NCBI RefSeq assembly: GCF_018128905.1
Contig: NZ_CP063808.1
Location: 7,626,001 to 7,690,000, forward strand
Length of the DNA stretch: 64,000 nt
Reading direction: 5' to 3'
DNA from: Streptomyces sp. A2-16
GTDB taxonomy: Bacteria > Actinomycetota > Actinomycetes > Streptomycetales > Streptomycetaceae
Shown: piece after piece, positions 9,606 through 18,761 of the stretch
How the letters are laid out: the number at the start of each line of letters is the position of its first letter
Position numbering within the stretch: position 1 is the stretch's first letter
Program-made: the position numbers and the translations under genes
The notes under the pieces: model-generated
Seen by the model: only the letters and a program-made list of their open reading frames with translations
What the model was told of the DNA's origin: nothing
Database searches by the model: none

Positions 9606-11054
9606 GTGCGCGGCAGTATCTGGAACGGGACACAGGCAGCGGTGCGCCTCGCGGAAGGGGCCGTCCTGCGGGACGCCCTGTTCGGTGCGGGCGATCCGGC
9701 TGTCTGGATCGCGCTGGACGAAGCGGTGCGGCACAGCGACCGCTCCTCGGCCGACGGCACCTGGATGCCGGCCTGGCAGCGGACCGAGCGGGGACGCACG
9801 CTGACCGACGCCCTCCGACGCGGCGAACCGCTCGCCGACGGACCGCTCGCGCTCGCCCTGTGCCACCGGGACGGGCGGATCCGCGAACGGGCGCTGGGCA
9901 TGGTCGCGGGGCGGCCGGAGTTGTTGCCGTTGGTCGTGGTGCGCTGTGCGGACTGGGCCGAACCGGTGCGGGAGTCGGCCCGGACTCGGTGGGCGGAGGC
10001 GGTCACCGTGGAGTCCGCGGTCGCGCTGGCCCCGCTCGCTCTCAGGATCGCCGTCCGGCACCGGGGCGACTTCGCCGTGGGCCTGGTCGACAAGGTGCTG
10101 CGCTCGGCGGACCGCGAGGCGCTGCTGCCGCTCCTCACCCACGCCGACCGCGCCGTGCGCCGCTTCGTCCACCGGCTCGCCGTCGAGGAGGGCCTCCTCT
10201 CCCCCGCCGAGCTGGCCCGCACCGCCGCCCGGGACGAGGACACGGTCGTCCAGGGTCTCTGCTCGGAGGCCGCCCTGGCCGCCGTGGCGGAGGGTGACGC
10301 GGACGACGACGTGCTCGAACCGCTGCTCACCGCCCGCAATCCGCGGGCGCGGTCGGCCGGTGTGACCGCGTTGCGGCGGGCCGGGCTCGGGGAGCGGGCG
10401 GCCGGGTTCCTCGGAGACCGGGCCGGGCTGGTGCGGGCCTGTGCGCGCTATGTCGTACGGCAGTCCGGGGGCGACCCGGTGGAGTGGTACCGGCGACGTT
10501 GTGCCACCGGTGACCTCGCCACGCTGTCGGCGGGGGTGGTGAGCGGGCTCGCGGAGTGCGGGGACCGTCGTGACGCGGAGTCCCTGTGGAGGCTCACCTC
10601 GCATCCGGATCCGGTGGTCAGAACGCGTGCCGTCGGCGGGCTGCGGGCACTGGACGTGCTGGACGTACCGCGGCTGCGGGCGCTGCTCGACGATCCCGCG
10701 CCCGGTGTGGTGCGGGAGGCGACCTGGGCGCTGGTGCCGTCCGCGCGGATGCTGGACGCCGGTTGGCTGCTGGAGCGGCTGGCGGTGACGCGGTCCCGGG
10801 AGACGCGGGTCTCCGCGTTCCGGCTGCTCAACGCGCACGACGGGGTCGTACGGCTGCGGGCCGCCGCCGCGCTGGTCGACGACCCCGACGACAAGCTGCG
10901 GCACTGGGCCCGGCAGTCCGTGCTGCGCTGGCGTCCGACGGACAAGGTGCCGCCCGGGTCGGCCGAGCTGGGTGAGCTGCTGGGGCGGGTGCGGCACCTG
11001 CTCGGTGACCACGCGCTGAAGCAGCGCATGTGGGAGGCCGGCCTCAGGGTCTGA
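9606..11054 (+). CDS. HEAT-repeat protein
   Basis: A 482-residue protein made almost entirely of short alanine/leucine/arginine-rich helical pairs, such as DRAVRRFVHRLAVEEGLL and PDPVVRTRAVGGLRALDVL, the pattern of HEAT or PBS-lyase-type repeats. Such solenoids bind other proteins; no catalytic motif is seen. The GTG start at 9606 is 13 bases after the preceding small membrane protein, which suggests cotranscription. Partner and process are unknown. Confidence 0.75.
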   Translation: MRGSIWNGTQAAVRLAEGAVLRDALFGAGDPAVWIALDEAVRHSDRSSADGTWMPAWQRTERGRTLTDALRRGEPLADGPLALALCHRDGRIRERALGMVAGRPELLPLVVVRCADWAEPVRESARTRWAEAVTVESAVALAPLALRIAVRHRGDFAVGLVDKVLRSADREALLPLLTHADRAVRRFVHRLAVEEGLLSPAELARTAARDEDTVVQGLCSEAALAAVAEGDADDDVLEPLLTARNPRARSAGVTALRRAGLGERAAGFLGDRAGLVRACARYVVRQSGGDPVEWYRRRCATGDLATLSAGVVSGLAECGDRRDAESLWRLTSHPDPVVRTRAVGGLRALDVLDVPRLRALLDDPAPGVVREATWALVPSARMLDAGWLLERLAVTRSRETRVSAFRLLNAHDGVVRLRAAAALVDDPDDKLRHWARQSVLRWRPTDKVPPGSAELGELLGRVRHLLGDHALKQRMWEAGLRV

Positions 11055-11150
11055 GCCTTTGCTGGCCCTAGGGCCGATCGGGACCGCTTCATGGGCAGCG
11101 GCGGGTGCACACTGAAGGTGGGACGAGTGCCTGACTGCGGGGTGGTACAG

Positions 11151-12068
11151 ATGCGGAGTCGTTTCCGGAGCGACCGGCGACTGACCGTGCGGATGACGGT
11201 CACTATGTTCCTGCTCGGGTTGCTGTACGTGGCCTTCTTCGCCGCGTTGATCGTGTTGCTGAAGTCCTGGTTGCTGGTCGTGGGCCTGATCGCCGTGATG
11301 TTCGTGGCGCAGTTCTGGTTCTCCGACAAGATCGCGATGTTCGCCATGCGCGGGCGGGTCGTGGGGCCGGTGGAGTATCCCGAACTGCACGCCGTGGTCG
11401 ACCGGCTGTGCGCCATCGCGGACATGCCCAAGCCCGTCGTCGCGGTGTCCACGATGGACATGCCGAACGCGTTCGCCACCGGGCGGAACCCGGACAACGC
11501 CGTGGTGTGCGTGACCACCGGGCTGCTCGACCGGCTGGACCCCGCCGAACTGGAGGGCGTCCTCGCGCACGAGCTGTCGCACGTGGCGCACAAGGACGTC
11601 GCCGTGATCACCATCGCCTCGTTCCTGGGCGTGATCGCCGGCCTGATCGTGCGGTTCGCCTTCTACAGCCAGCTGTTCGGCGGCCGGAAGGACCAGAACA
11701 CCGCTGTGCTCTTCGCCGCCGTGATGGGCGTCTCGGCGGCCGTGTACGCGCTCAGCTTCCTGCTGATCAGGGCACTGTCCCGGTACCGCGAACTGGCGGC
11801 GGACCGGGCGGCGGCCCATCTCACCGGCCGGCCCTCCGCCCTGGCCTCCGCGCTCACCAAGGTCTCCGGGGACATCGCCCGCATCCCCACCAAGGACCTG
11901 CGGACCGCCCAGGCCTTCAACGCCTTCTACTTCACCCCGGCCACCGGCAAGGAGCCCGGCATCGAGCGGATCTTCTCGACCCACCCCTCGCTGGAACAGC
12001 GGCTGGATCAACTGGGGCGGATCTCCACGGAGCTGGGTGAGCCGGTGGAGCCCGGGAAGGCGGGCTGA
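11151..12068 (+). CDS. htpX: M48 family membrane metalloprotease HtpX
   Basis: A zinc-dependent membrane endopeptidase for quality control of damaged membrane proteins. Of 305 residues, two transmembrane helices lie near residues 17-57 (MFLLGLLYVAFFAALIVLLK; WLLVVGLIAVMFVAQFW). The zinc motif HELSH is near residue 141 in GVLAHELSHVAHKD, two further hydrophobic segments follow, and the third ligand glutamate is in RYRELAADRAAAHLTG. ATG 11151 is chosen because GGGGTGG precedes it; an upstream ATG at 11091 gives an unusual extension. pspAB starts 2 bases after the stop, so the pair is an operon for envelope stress. Confidence 0.92.
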   Translation: MRSRFRSDRRLTVRMTVTMFLLGLLYVAFFAALIVLLKSWLLVVGLIAVMFVAQFWFSDKIAMFAMRGRVVGPVEYPELHAVVDRLCAIADMPKPVVAVSTMDMPNAFATGRNPDNAVVCVTTGLLDRLDPAELEGVLAHELSHVAHKDVAVITIASFLGVIAGLIVRFAFYSQLFGGRKDQNTAVLFAAVMGVSAAVYALSFLLIRALSRYRELAADRAAAHLTGRPSALASALTKVSGDIARIPTKDLRTAQAFNAFYFTPATGKEPGIERIFSTHPSLEQRLDQLGRISTELGEPVEPGKAG

Positions 12069-12070
12069 GG

Positions 12071-12655
12071 ATGGGGCTGCTGGACATCCTGCTCGGGCGC
12101 ACCAAGCCCGTCGCGCCCGATCTCGACCAGCTCTTCGCGCTGCCGTCGGCGGCCGTGACGCTGGAGGCGGCCGCCTCCTTCAGGCCGACCGGGCGCGGCG
12201 CGGTGTGCTTCGCCACGGTCGAGGGCGCGGCCTTCGAGCAGACGCACCGGGAGGTCCAGGCCCTGCTGGACGCGGACGCCGACCGGGACGGCCCCCCGGT
12301 GCAGCTCACCAGGGACGACTTCGGCTACTCCTGGCTGGTCTCCGAGCGGGTCCCGGAGCAGCTGCCGCAGCTGGTCAACGACCTGCACGCGGTGAACAGT
12401 TCAATGGAGGTCAACGGCTTCGGGCCGCAACTGCTGTGCTCGCTGGCCGGGTTCCAGGACACCGAGGGCCGTTCCCTCGCGCTGGTCTACCTCTACAAGC
12501 GCGGCAGCTTCTACCCCTTCGCGCCGCTGCCCGGTGCGGGACAGCGGCGCGACAACCCGCTGGAACTTCGGGTGAAGGCCGCGCTCGCGAACGATCTGCG
12601 CATCGAGCAGGACCTGAACCGCTGGTTCCCGCTGTGGGGCGCCCCCGGCCTCTGA
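12071..12655 (+). CDS. pspAB: PspA-associated protein PspAB
   Basis: A 194-residue soluble protein that begins MGLLDILLGRTKPVAPDLDQ, the hallmark N-terminus of actinobacterial PspAB proteins, which are encoded beside htpX and linked to the phage-shock/envelope-stress response. It starts two bases after htpX, so the two should be translated from one message. No enzyme motif is seen; the exact molecular role is not established. Confidence 0.85.
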   Translation: MGLLDILLGRTKPVAPDLDQLFALPSAAVTLEAAASFRPTGRGAVCFATVEGAAFEQTHREVQALLDADADRDGPPVQLTRDDFGYSWLVSERVPEQLPQLVNDLHAVNSSMEVNGFGPQLLCSLAGFQDTEGRSLALVYLYKRGSFYPFAPLPGAGQRRDNPLELRVKAALANDLRIEQDLNRWFPLWGAPGL

Positions 12656-12659
12656 GCCC

Positions 12660-12947
12660 CTAGCCCTTTCTCTCGCGCGCCTGGCGGCGGGACTCCAGGG
12701 GGCGCTCGCGGCGGTACCGGCGGTCCCACCTGGCCTGCTTGTCCCGGCGGTCGCGGTAGGCCCGGTAGCTGCCGGGCGCGGTCCCCGAGTTGCCGCCGGA
12801 CGGGCCGCCCGACGAGGACGCCGAGGCACCGCCCCGGCCGTACTGCATGTACACGAAGAGCAGGGCGACGGCGACGAGCCACCAGGTGTGGTTCCCGAAG
12901 CCCAGGATGACCAGGACGACGGTCCCGGAAAGGACGATGGTGCCCAT
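12660..12947 (-). CDS. Small membrane protein with basic tail (95 aa)
   Basis: Starts at ATG 12945-12947 with GGAGG just upstream. The N-terminal third is hydrophobic (VLSGTVVLVILGFGNHTWWL, then VAVALLFVYMQ) and probably spans the membrane once or as a hairpin. A serine/glycine linker follows, then a strongly basic tail of arginine-rich repeats (RDRRDKQARWDRRYRRERPL). The basic tail could touch membrane lipid or nucleic acid. It converges on pspAB with 4 bases between stops. Confidence 0.75.
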   Translation of the reverse strand: MGTIVLSGTVVLVILGFGNHTWWLVAVALLFVYMQYGRGGASASSSGGPSGGNSGTAPGSYRAYRDRRDKQARWDRRYRRERPLESRRQARERKG

Positions 12948-13005
12948 GACGGGCCTCCGTGTGCGTGGGTGTGGTGTAGAAGAGTAGCCCCGGAGGGGCG
13001 GGCTG

Positions 13006-14700
13006 ATGCCTGCCCTGCGCGAGGCTGTTTCCCCACACTCCGGAGTCGACGGCATGCTCGAGCCCTTCACCCAGGAACACGCCGGTGAGCGCCTTCGTGG
13101 CGGGTACGGCGGCCGCCCGGCGACGGCCGTGTCGGCGACCGCGGTGTCCCCGACCGCCGTCCTGCTGCACGGAGCAGGCAGCGGCAGCAAGGAGCGACTC
13201 CTGCCGCTGCTCGACGAGTTCGTGGCCCACGGCTGTCGTGCGCTCGCCTTCGACTTCTCGGGGCACGGTGAAAGCTCCGGGAAACTCGCCGAGTTGAGCC
13301 TGCGCCGCCGGTTCGAGCAGGCGGTCGCCGTGATCGACGCGCGGGTTCCGGCGGACGGGCCGCTGGTGCTGGTCGGGTTCAGCATGAGCGGGCAGACGGT
13401 GGCGGACCTCGCCCGCCACTACGGCGAGCGGGTTATGGCGCTGGGGCTGTGCGCGCCCGCCGTGTACGGGGAAGAGGCCTGGGACCTGCCGTTCGGCCGG
13501 GGGGACGGGCGCTTCAGCGAGGTCATCCGGCGGCCGGACAGCTGGCGGAGCTCCCCCGCCCTGGAGGTGCTGCGGGCGTACGAGGGGCGGGCGGTGCTCG
13601 TCGTACCCGGCACGGATGCGGTGATCCCGCCGGCGGTCACCGAGGCCGTGCAGGAGGCACTGGCCTTCCGGTCCCAGTTCACGCGCCTCGAACTGCCCGA
13701 GGCCGAGCACCGGTTGGGGCAGTGGCTGCACGATCATCCCGCCGACCGGCGGGAGTTGGTGTCCGCGCTGCTGACCGGGCTCGGCGACCGGGGGTGGACG
13801 GCGACCGAGGGCTGGGTGGCCAAGCGGCTCCCGGCGGGCCGTTCGGTCGTCGACTCGGGCTTTCTGTCCGGGGGGTGGAGCTCCCAGATGCGCGGGCTCG
13901 CCCTCGACGACGGCACCGAGCTGGTCCTGCGGTCGTTCGTGAAGCCCTTCTTCCGGCACCACGCCCCCGGTCTGCTGGGCCGCGAGGCGTCGGTCCTGGC
14001 GCTGCTCGCCGCCGTCGACGGCGTCCCGGCCCCCCGGCTCGTCGCCGTGGACCCCACCGCCGAGCACTGCGACCATCCCTCGCTGTTGATGTCCCGGCTG
14101 CCGGGACGGGTGCGGGTCGACGAGGAGGACATGGAGGAGCGGCTGGATCTCCTGGCGGCCCAACTCGTACGGATCCACCGGGTCGTTCCCGAGGAGCGGC
14201 CGCGCACCTACCAGGCGTGGACGGGGCCGGAGAGGGTCCGAGGGGTCCACGGCCCGCTGTGGGAGCGGGCCGTGGACGTGCTCCGCCGGGACCCGCCGCC
14301 GTACGAGGGATGCTTTCTGCACCGGGACTTCCATCCCGGGAACGTGCTGTTCACCGGGGCGGGCGCCGGGCTGCGGGTCAGCGGGGTGGTCGACTGGGTG
14401 GAGACCTCCTGGGGTCCCGCCGACCTGGATGTCGCGCACTGCTCGACGGCCCTCGCCCTGCTGCACGGACCCGAACACGGGCTCGCCTTCCGGCAGCGGT
14501 ACGAGGCGCACGGCGGGCGTCGGCTCGCGGACGGGCCGGACCACCTGTACTGGCGGCTCCTCGACGCGCTCGCCTACTGCCCCGACGCGGCGAAGCTCGC
14601 CGGGCCGTGGCGCGAACTCGGCCGCACCGAGCTGACGTCGGAGGTGTTGAGCGGGCGGCTGGAGGTCTATGTGCGGGAGTTGGTGGAGCGGTACGGGTGA
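13006..14700 (+). CDS. Alpha/beta hydrolase fused to aminoglycoside phosphotransferase-like kinase
   Basis: A single 564-residue frame with two complete domains. Residues ~40-265 are an alpha/beta hydrolase (HGAGSGSKE, DFSGHGESSG, nucleophile elbow GFSMSG, and an EAEHRLGQ histidine region). Residues ~270-560 are an APH/phosphotransferase-type kinase: the catalytic loop HRDFHPGNVLF, the DWVETSWGPADLDVAH metal-binding motif, and MSRLPGRVRVDE in the lobe hinge. GGAGGGG lies seven bases before ATG 13006. Normally these are separate proteins. The pairing hints at a two-step modification of a small molecule, but the substrate is unknown and no resistance role is implied. Confidence 0.85.
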   Translation: MPALREAVSPHSGVDGMLEPFTQEHAGERLRGGYGGRPATAVSATAVSPTAVLLHGAGSGSKERLLPLLDEFVAHGCRALAFDFSGHGESSGKLAELSLRRRFEQAVAVIDARVPADGPLVLVGFSMSGQTVADLARHYGERVMALGLCAPAVYGEEAWDLPFGRGDGRFSEVIRRPDSWRSSPALEVLRAYEGRAVLVVPGTDAVIPPAVTEAVQEALAFRSQFTRLELPEAEHRLGQWLHDHPADRRELVSALLTGLGDRGWTATEGWVAKRLPAGRSVVDSGFLSGGWSSQMRGLALDDGTELVLRSFVKPFFRHHAPGLLGREASVLALLAAVDGVPAPRLVAVDPTAEHCDHPSLLMSRLPGRVRVDEEDMEERLDLLAAQLVRIHRVVPEERPRTYQAWTGPERVRGVHGPLWERAVDVLRRDPPPYEGCFLHRDFHPGNVLFTGAGAGLRVSGVVDWVETSWGPADLDVAHCSTALALLHGPEHGLAFRQRYEAHGGRRLADGPDHLYWRLLDALAYCPDAAKLAGPWRELGRTELTSEVLSGRLEVYVRELVERYG

Positions 14701-14719
14701 GGCGGCGGGAGGTTCCCGG

Positions 14720-14846
14720 CTGACCGGGCCGCCGTCGCCGTACGACCGACCGGGCCGCCGTCGCCGTACGCCGACCGGACCGCCCTCGCCGTACGCCGAC
14801 CGGACCGCCGTCGCCGTACGCCGACCGGACCGCCCTCGCCGTACGG
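14720..14846. repeat. 25-bp tandem repeat, about five copies
   Basis: A GACCGG(A/G)CCGCC(G/C)TCGCCGTACG-type unit recurs with TACG spaced 26, 25, 25 and 25 bases apart. It fills the gap between two convergent genes and is not coding by any convincing frame. Confidence 0.85.
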
Positions 14847-14865
14847 CTGCCCCCGCCGCCTTCGG

Positions 14866-16206
14866 TCATTCGCCCGGGGCCGCCCGGACCACGCCCGCCG
14901 CGATGGCGGCGCACAGGGTCGCGTGGTCGCTCGTGGTGCGGGCGGCGTAGGCGAGTGCGAAGTCGGCGACCGCCTGGTCGAAGGTGTCGGCGCCGCCCAG
15001 GTACGCGGCGATGGCGGCGCGGTCGCCGGAGCGGGCGTGGGCGCGCGCCAGAGTGGTGCCGCAGAGGCGGGCGTAGGCCCTGAGGTCGGCCGGGGGCATG
15101 CCGGCCACGTCCGCGGAGCCCTTCATGTCGCGCAGTTGGCGCCAGTAGTAGGCCCGTCCCTGCGGTCCGCTCATCCAGCCCAGGAAGATGTCGCTCGCCG
15201 ACTGGAGCAGACGCTGACCGACCACCACACGGCGGCCGGGGTGGACGTACGGGCCCTGCGGGAGATGTTGTTCGAGTACGGACGTCCGGGCCTCCTTGAT
15301 CTGCAGGAACAGGGGGTCGTCGGCGTCCCGTCCGGCCAGCAGCACGATGAAGCAGCGCATGCCGACGCTTCCGACGCCGACGACCTTGCGGGCCGCGTCG
15401 ACGAAGCGGTAGCGGTCCAGGAGCAGTCGGCGTTCCTCGGAGAGCGTGGAGCGGTAGTCGCTGAAGATCTTGCGCAGGCCGGCCATGTCGGGGGCGCCGG
15501 CCGGTTCGAGGAGCGGCGGGTCGGTGATGATGCGGCGGCGGCCGTCGACGACCTCCGTCAGCTTGCCGAGGGCCTGGAGGCTGGTGCGGCGGCGGGCGCG
15601 GGTGAGGCTGGACTCCACGCGCCGGCGGTGCCGGTCGGAGCGGACGAGGGGCAGCAGGCTGTCGGCGTCGACCTTCGCGTACCAGACCTCCAGCTCGCCC
15701 AGGGGGGCCAGCCGTCGCATGGCCGTGCGGTACGCGGTGACCGTCTCCGCGGCCGCCCGGTGGGCCTTGGCCTCGCTGTGCCCGTTCTCGCGGGAAGCGA
15801 CCGCGACGCTCGCGGCGAGCCGTTTCACGTCCCACTCGAACGGGCCGGGGAAGGTCTCGTCGAAGTCGTTGAGGTCGAAGAGGAGGGAGCGTTCCGGGGA
15901 GGCGTACAGACCGAAGTTGAGCAGGTGGGCGTCGCCGCAGAGCTGCACGGTGAGGCCGGTGTGGGGCTGGGCGGCGAGATCGGCGGCCATCACGGCGGCC
16001 GCGCCGCGCAGGAAGGCGAAGGGGGAGGCCGACATCCTGCCGTACCGGATCGGCAGCAGCTCCGGAAGGCGGTCGCGGCCCTGGCGCTCCAGTACGGCGA
16101 CGGGGTCGGGGCGGTCGACGGAGGGGATCCAGACGGCGTGGGCGGAGCGGGAGACACGTTTGCGGGCGGCGCGGGCGCGGTCCTGCGGTGTGCCGGGGGT
16201 GATCAT
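14866..16206 (-). CDS. DUF2252 family protein
   Basis: A 446-residue protein with the DUF2252 hallmarks: RYGRMSASPFAFLRGAA near residue 55, then LCGDAHLLNFGLYASPE and LFDLNDFDETFPGPFEWDVK. The GDAHLxNFG and DFDET motifs resemble the catalytic loop and metal-binding site of kinase-fold proteins, so a phosphotransferase activity is conceivable but unproven. The ATG start at 16206 has only a weak GAGG upstream. It is divergent from the winged-helix gene across 264 bases, in which I saw no clear regulatory element. Confidence 0.88.
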   Translation of the reverse strand: MITPGTPQDRARAARKRVSRSAHAVWIPSVDRPDPVAVLERQGRDRLPELLPIRYGRMSASPFAFLRGAAAVMAADLAAQPHTGLTVQLCGDAHLLNFGLYASPERSLLFDLNDFDETFPGPFEWDVKRLAASVAVASRENGHSEAKAHRAAAETVTAYRTAMRRLAPLGELEVWYAKVDADSLLPLVRSDRHRRRVESSLTRARRRTSLQALGKLTEVVDGRRRIITDPPLLEPAGAPDMAGLRKIFSDYRSTLSEERRLLLDRYRFVDAARKVVGVGSVGMRCFIVLLAGRDADDPLFLQIKEARTSVLEQHLPQGPYVHPGRRVVVGQRLLQSASDIFLGWMSGPQGRAYYWRQLRDMKGSADVAGMPPADLRAYARLCGTTLARAHARSGDRAAIAAYLGGADTFDQAVADFALAYAARTTSDHATLCAAIAAGVVRAAPGE

Positions 16207-16470
16207 GAGCCGTGCCTCTGCGTCACGCCCGCCTCCTGGTCGCCGGTGTGTGGGTCACCTCCTCATCGCAGTGAAGGGCCGGAGGGGGATGGTGCGCATG
16301 CCGGGTACGGCGATCGGGTGACCTGCGCTCCGTGGAAGTGCGGCGATGTGCCGTCGTTCGTCCGCGGCGCCGTCGTGGCTGGTCGCGCCCGCGCGGCGGT
16401 AGCCGCACATCCGGTACAGCCCGGCGTCTCTGCGGGGCGCGTTGTCAGTGGCCTGCGCCAAGATGGGCTC

Positions 16471-17664
16471 ATGGGTGACGGGGAGCGGTACATCGGGGTG
16501 GACGAGCGGCGGGCTCGGCTGGCAGTGCGGCATCAGCTGGCCGCGGGAGCTCGTGCGGGCAGCCCCGAGGAGGTGGCCGGCGCCCTGGTCGCGTTGCACG
16601 GGTCCGATCCCGCGACCGTGTATCTGGCGGTCGGCGCGCGGCTCGTGGACCCGGCCCGGACCGTCGCCGAGACGGAGCGGGCGCTGTACGAGGACCGTTC
16701 GCTGGTGCGGATGCACGGGATGCGGCACACCGTGTTCGCGTTCCCGACCGAGCTCACCGCGGTCGTGCACGCCTCGACCGGTGTCACCGTCGCCGCCCGT
16801 GAACGGGACAAGCTCATCAAGGACATGGCGAAGGCCGGTGCCCCGGACGCGACCTGGCTGAAGGAGGTCGAGGAGTCGGCGCTGGTCGCGCTCGCCCGGC
16901 GCGGTCAGGCGACGGCATCGGAGCTCGCCGAGGACGAACCGCGGCTGCGGGAGCAGTTCGCGTACGCGGCCGGGAAGAGCTACGAGGGCGTCCACACCGT
17001 CGGGAGCCGCCTGCTGAGGGTCCTCGGTGTGGAGGGCAAGGTGGTCCGCGGGCGGCCGCTCGGCTCCTGGATCTCCACGCAGTTCCGCTGGGCGGTGGCA
17101 CCCCCGCATCCGGAGCTGGACGTGGCCGTGGCCCAGGCGGGGTTGTTGCGGCACTGGCTGACCGTGTGCGGTCCCGCCACCGAGGCCGACCTGAAGTGGT
17201 GGACGGGCTGGAAGGTGACCGACGTCCGCCGCGCGCTCACGGCGATCCGTGCGGAGCGGGTGAGCGTGGACGAGGGTCCGGCCTACGTCGTCGAGGGCGA
17301 CGCCGGCCCGCTCGCGGGGCCCGTGGAGCCCTGGGCCGCCCTGCTGCCGGGCCTCGACCCGACGGCGATGGGCTGGCAGCAGCGGGACTGGTATCTGGCG
17401 CCGTCGCTGCGGCCCGCGCTGTTCGACCGGAGCGGCAACGTGGGACCGACGGTGTGGTGGAACGGCCGGGTGGTGGGCGGCTGGGGCCAGCGGCCGGACG
17501 GGGAGATCGTCTGGCGGCTGCTGGACACGGAGGGCGTGGGGCGCGAGGCCGAGGCGGCCATCGCCGTGGAGGCGGAGCGCCTCGGGAGTTGGGTGGGGAC
17601 CACCCGGGTGACACCGCGGTTCCGGGTCCCGCTGGAGAAGGAGCTGGCCGGACCCGCGGACTGA
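16471..17664 (+). CDS. Winged helix DNA-binding domain protein (HTH_42/YcaQ-related)
   Basis: A 397-residue protein of the winged-helix family PF06224, related to the YcaQ/AlkX DNA glycosylases. Visible features are VALHGSDPATVYLAVGARL near the start, VRMHGMRHTVFAFP, the arginine-rich DNA-facing helix and the late GNVGPTVWWNGRVVGGWGQR. YcaQ-type relatives remove alkylated or crosslinked bases, so a DNA repair role is possible; many family members are uncharacterised. ATG 16471 gives a natural N-terminus; the frame is open far upstream but is antisense to DUF2252 there. Confidence 0.8.
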   Translation: MGDGERYIGVDERRARLAVRHQLAAGARAGSPEEVAGALVALHGSDPATVYLAVGARLVDPARTVAETERALYEDRSLVRMHGMRHTVFAFPTELTAVVHASTGVTVAARERDKLIKDMAKAGAPDATWLKEVEESALVALARRGQATASELAEDEPRLREQFAYAAGKSYEGVHTVGSRLLRVLGVEGKVVRGRPLGSWISTQFRWAVAPPHPELDVAVAQAGLLRHWLTVCGPATEADLKWWTGWKVTDVRRALTAIRAERVSVDEGPAYVVEGDAGPLAGPVEPWAALLPGLDPTAMGWQQRDWYLAPSLRPALFDRSGNVGPTVWWNGRVVGGWGQRPDGEIVWRLLDTEGVGREAEAAIAVEAERLGSWVGTTRVTPRFRVPLEKELAGPAD

Positions 17665-17710
17665 GCGGTACGGCGGACCCGCCGGCTGAGCGGTACGGCG
17701 GACCCGCCGG
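17661..17710. repeat. Two perfect 25-bp tandem copies at a gene end
   Basis: The unit CTGAGCGGTACGGCGGACCCG plus CCGG occurs at 17661-17685 and 17686-17710; the first copy includes the stop codon of the winged-helix gene. Degenerate copies continue to about 17770. Confidence 0.8.
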
Positions 17711-17767
17711 CTGACCGGGACGCCGAGCCCGGCCGCCGAGCGGGACGCGGAGCCCGCCCCGGACCGG

Positions 17768-17805
17768 GACGCCGGGCACCCCCGAAGAGCGGGGCACCCG
17801 GCGTC
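17768..17805. terminator. Stem-loop between convergent genes
   Basis: GACGCCGGG at 17768-17776 pairs with 17797-17805, and an inner CCCC/GGGG extends the stem with a two-base mismatch. It lies just before the stop of the convergent 106-residue gene. Confidence 0.6.
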
Positions 17806-17810
17806 ACGGC

Positions 17811-18131
17811 CTAGCGCGAGTACCGCATCAGCGCCCGCACCATGTGGCACGTCGTGTCCGACGGCGGATGTACGCCGATCGTCTCGGCGGCGTCCCGGAT
17901 CGTGTCGTTGCGGGCCTGGTTCGGCACGTAGACGCCGGAGTCGAGCAGGGCGATCGCGAGCCGCATCGCCTTGAGTCGGCGGTTGTGGGTGACATACCAC
18001 TCGCGGGGGCGGCCCGGCGGCAACGGGCGCTTCTCCACGGGGGTGTACGGCAGGTCGAGCAGCACGGGGTGCTTCGCGGTGGACTGGGTCGGCAACGGCT
18101 TCGGCTTCAGTGCGGCAGCGGGCACAGGCAT
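17811..18131 (-). CDS. Conserved hypothetical protein (106 aa)
   Basis: I do not recognise a domain. The N-terminal third is proline-rich (KPKPLPTQS, LPPGRPREWY), followed by helical segments NRRLKAMRLAIALLDSGVYV and ARNDTIRDAAETIGVHPPSD. G/C dominates third positions, an AGGA(T) ribosome site precedes the start and the gene is flanked by its own terminator, all supporting a real gene. The helix pair could be a small DNA- or protein-binding fold. Confidence 0.65.
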   Translation of the reverse strand: MPVPAAALKPKPLPTQSTAKHPVLLDLPYTPVEKRPLPPGRPREWYVTHNRRLKAMRLAIALLDSGVYVPNQARNDTIRDAAETIGVHPPSDTTCHMVRALMRYSR

Positions 18132-18291
18132 CCTCCTGTCGCGGTCAGGACGACCGCCGGCTACCCCCGGCGACGCCCTCGAACACTGGTTTCATTCTAC
18201 CGCCCGGCACTGACAAAAGCCCCTGGCCACAAGGGCTTTCGGGGGTGCTGTGACGCAGGTGGAGAACGGGTTTTCACGTACCGTGGGTGCC

Positions 18292-18654
18292 ATGGAGATC
18301 TGGATCAATCCGGCCTGTTCGAAGTGCCGCAGCGCGATCAGCCTGCTCGACGCGGAGGGTGCCGAGTACACCGTCCGCCGCTATCTGGAGGACGTCCCGA
18401 GCGAGGACGAGATCCGCGAGGTGCTCGATCGGCTCGGCCTCGAACCGTGGGACATCACCCGCACCCAGGAGGCCGATGCCAAGGAGCTCGGCCTCAAGGA
18501 GTGGTCCCGTGACGACAGTTCGCGCGACCGGTGGATCACTGCCCTCGCCGAGCACCCCAAGCTGATCCAGCGGCCCCTCATCACGGCGGACGACGGCTCG
18601 GCGGTGGTCGGCCGGACCGAGGACGCCGTACGGGACGCCATGGCCAGGAAGTAG
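18292..18654 (+). CDS. ArsC/Spx-family thioredoxin-fold protein
   Basis: A 120-residue thioredoxin-fold protein of the ArsC/Spx/YffB family. It opens MEIWINPACSKCRSAISLLD, giving a CxxC at Cys9 and Cys12, then has the family helix EDVPSEDEIREVLDRLGLEP and ends with LIQRPLITADDGSAVVGR, which carries the conserved RP after the last strand. Arsenate reductase activity is possible but no ars gene lies nearby; many such actinobacterial proteins have no proven substrate. Confidence 0.85.
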   Translation: MEIWINPACSKCRSAISLLDAEGAEYTVRRYLEDVPSEDEIREVLDRLGLEPWDITRTQEADAKELGLKEWSRDDSSRDRWITALAEHPKLIQRPLITADDGSAVVGRTEDAVRDAMARK

Positions 18655-18761
18655 CGGGGTGTGACGCAGGTTACGTCAACGGACTCCCGTGACCACTGAG
18701 TAACCTCGTTCGGTATCTCGTACATAGCGGCGTACGCTCCCCTAGCTCTCAGGAGGCGCGG

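Noticed and set aside
7734-12011. A 1425-codon open frame on the minus strand
   Set aside because: It runs antisense through glnA, the HEAT gene and htpX; it exists because GC-rich codons of real genes leave few stops on the opposite strand. Its Arg/Val/Gly/Gln-rich sequence has no domain.
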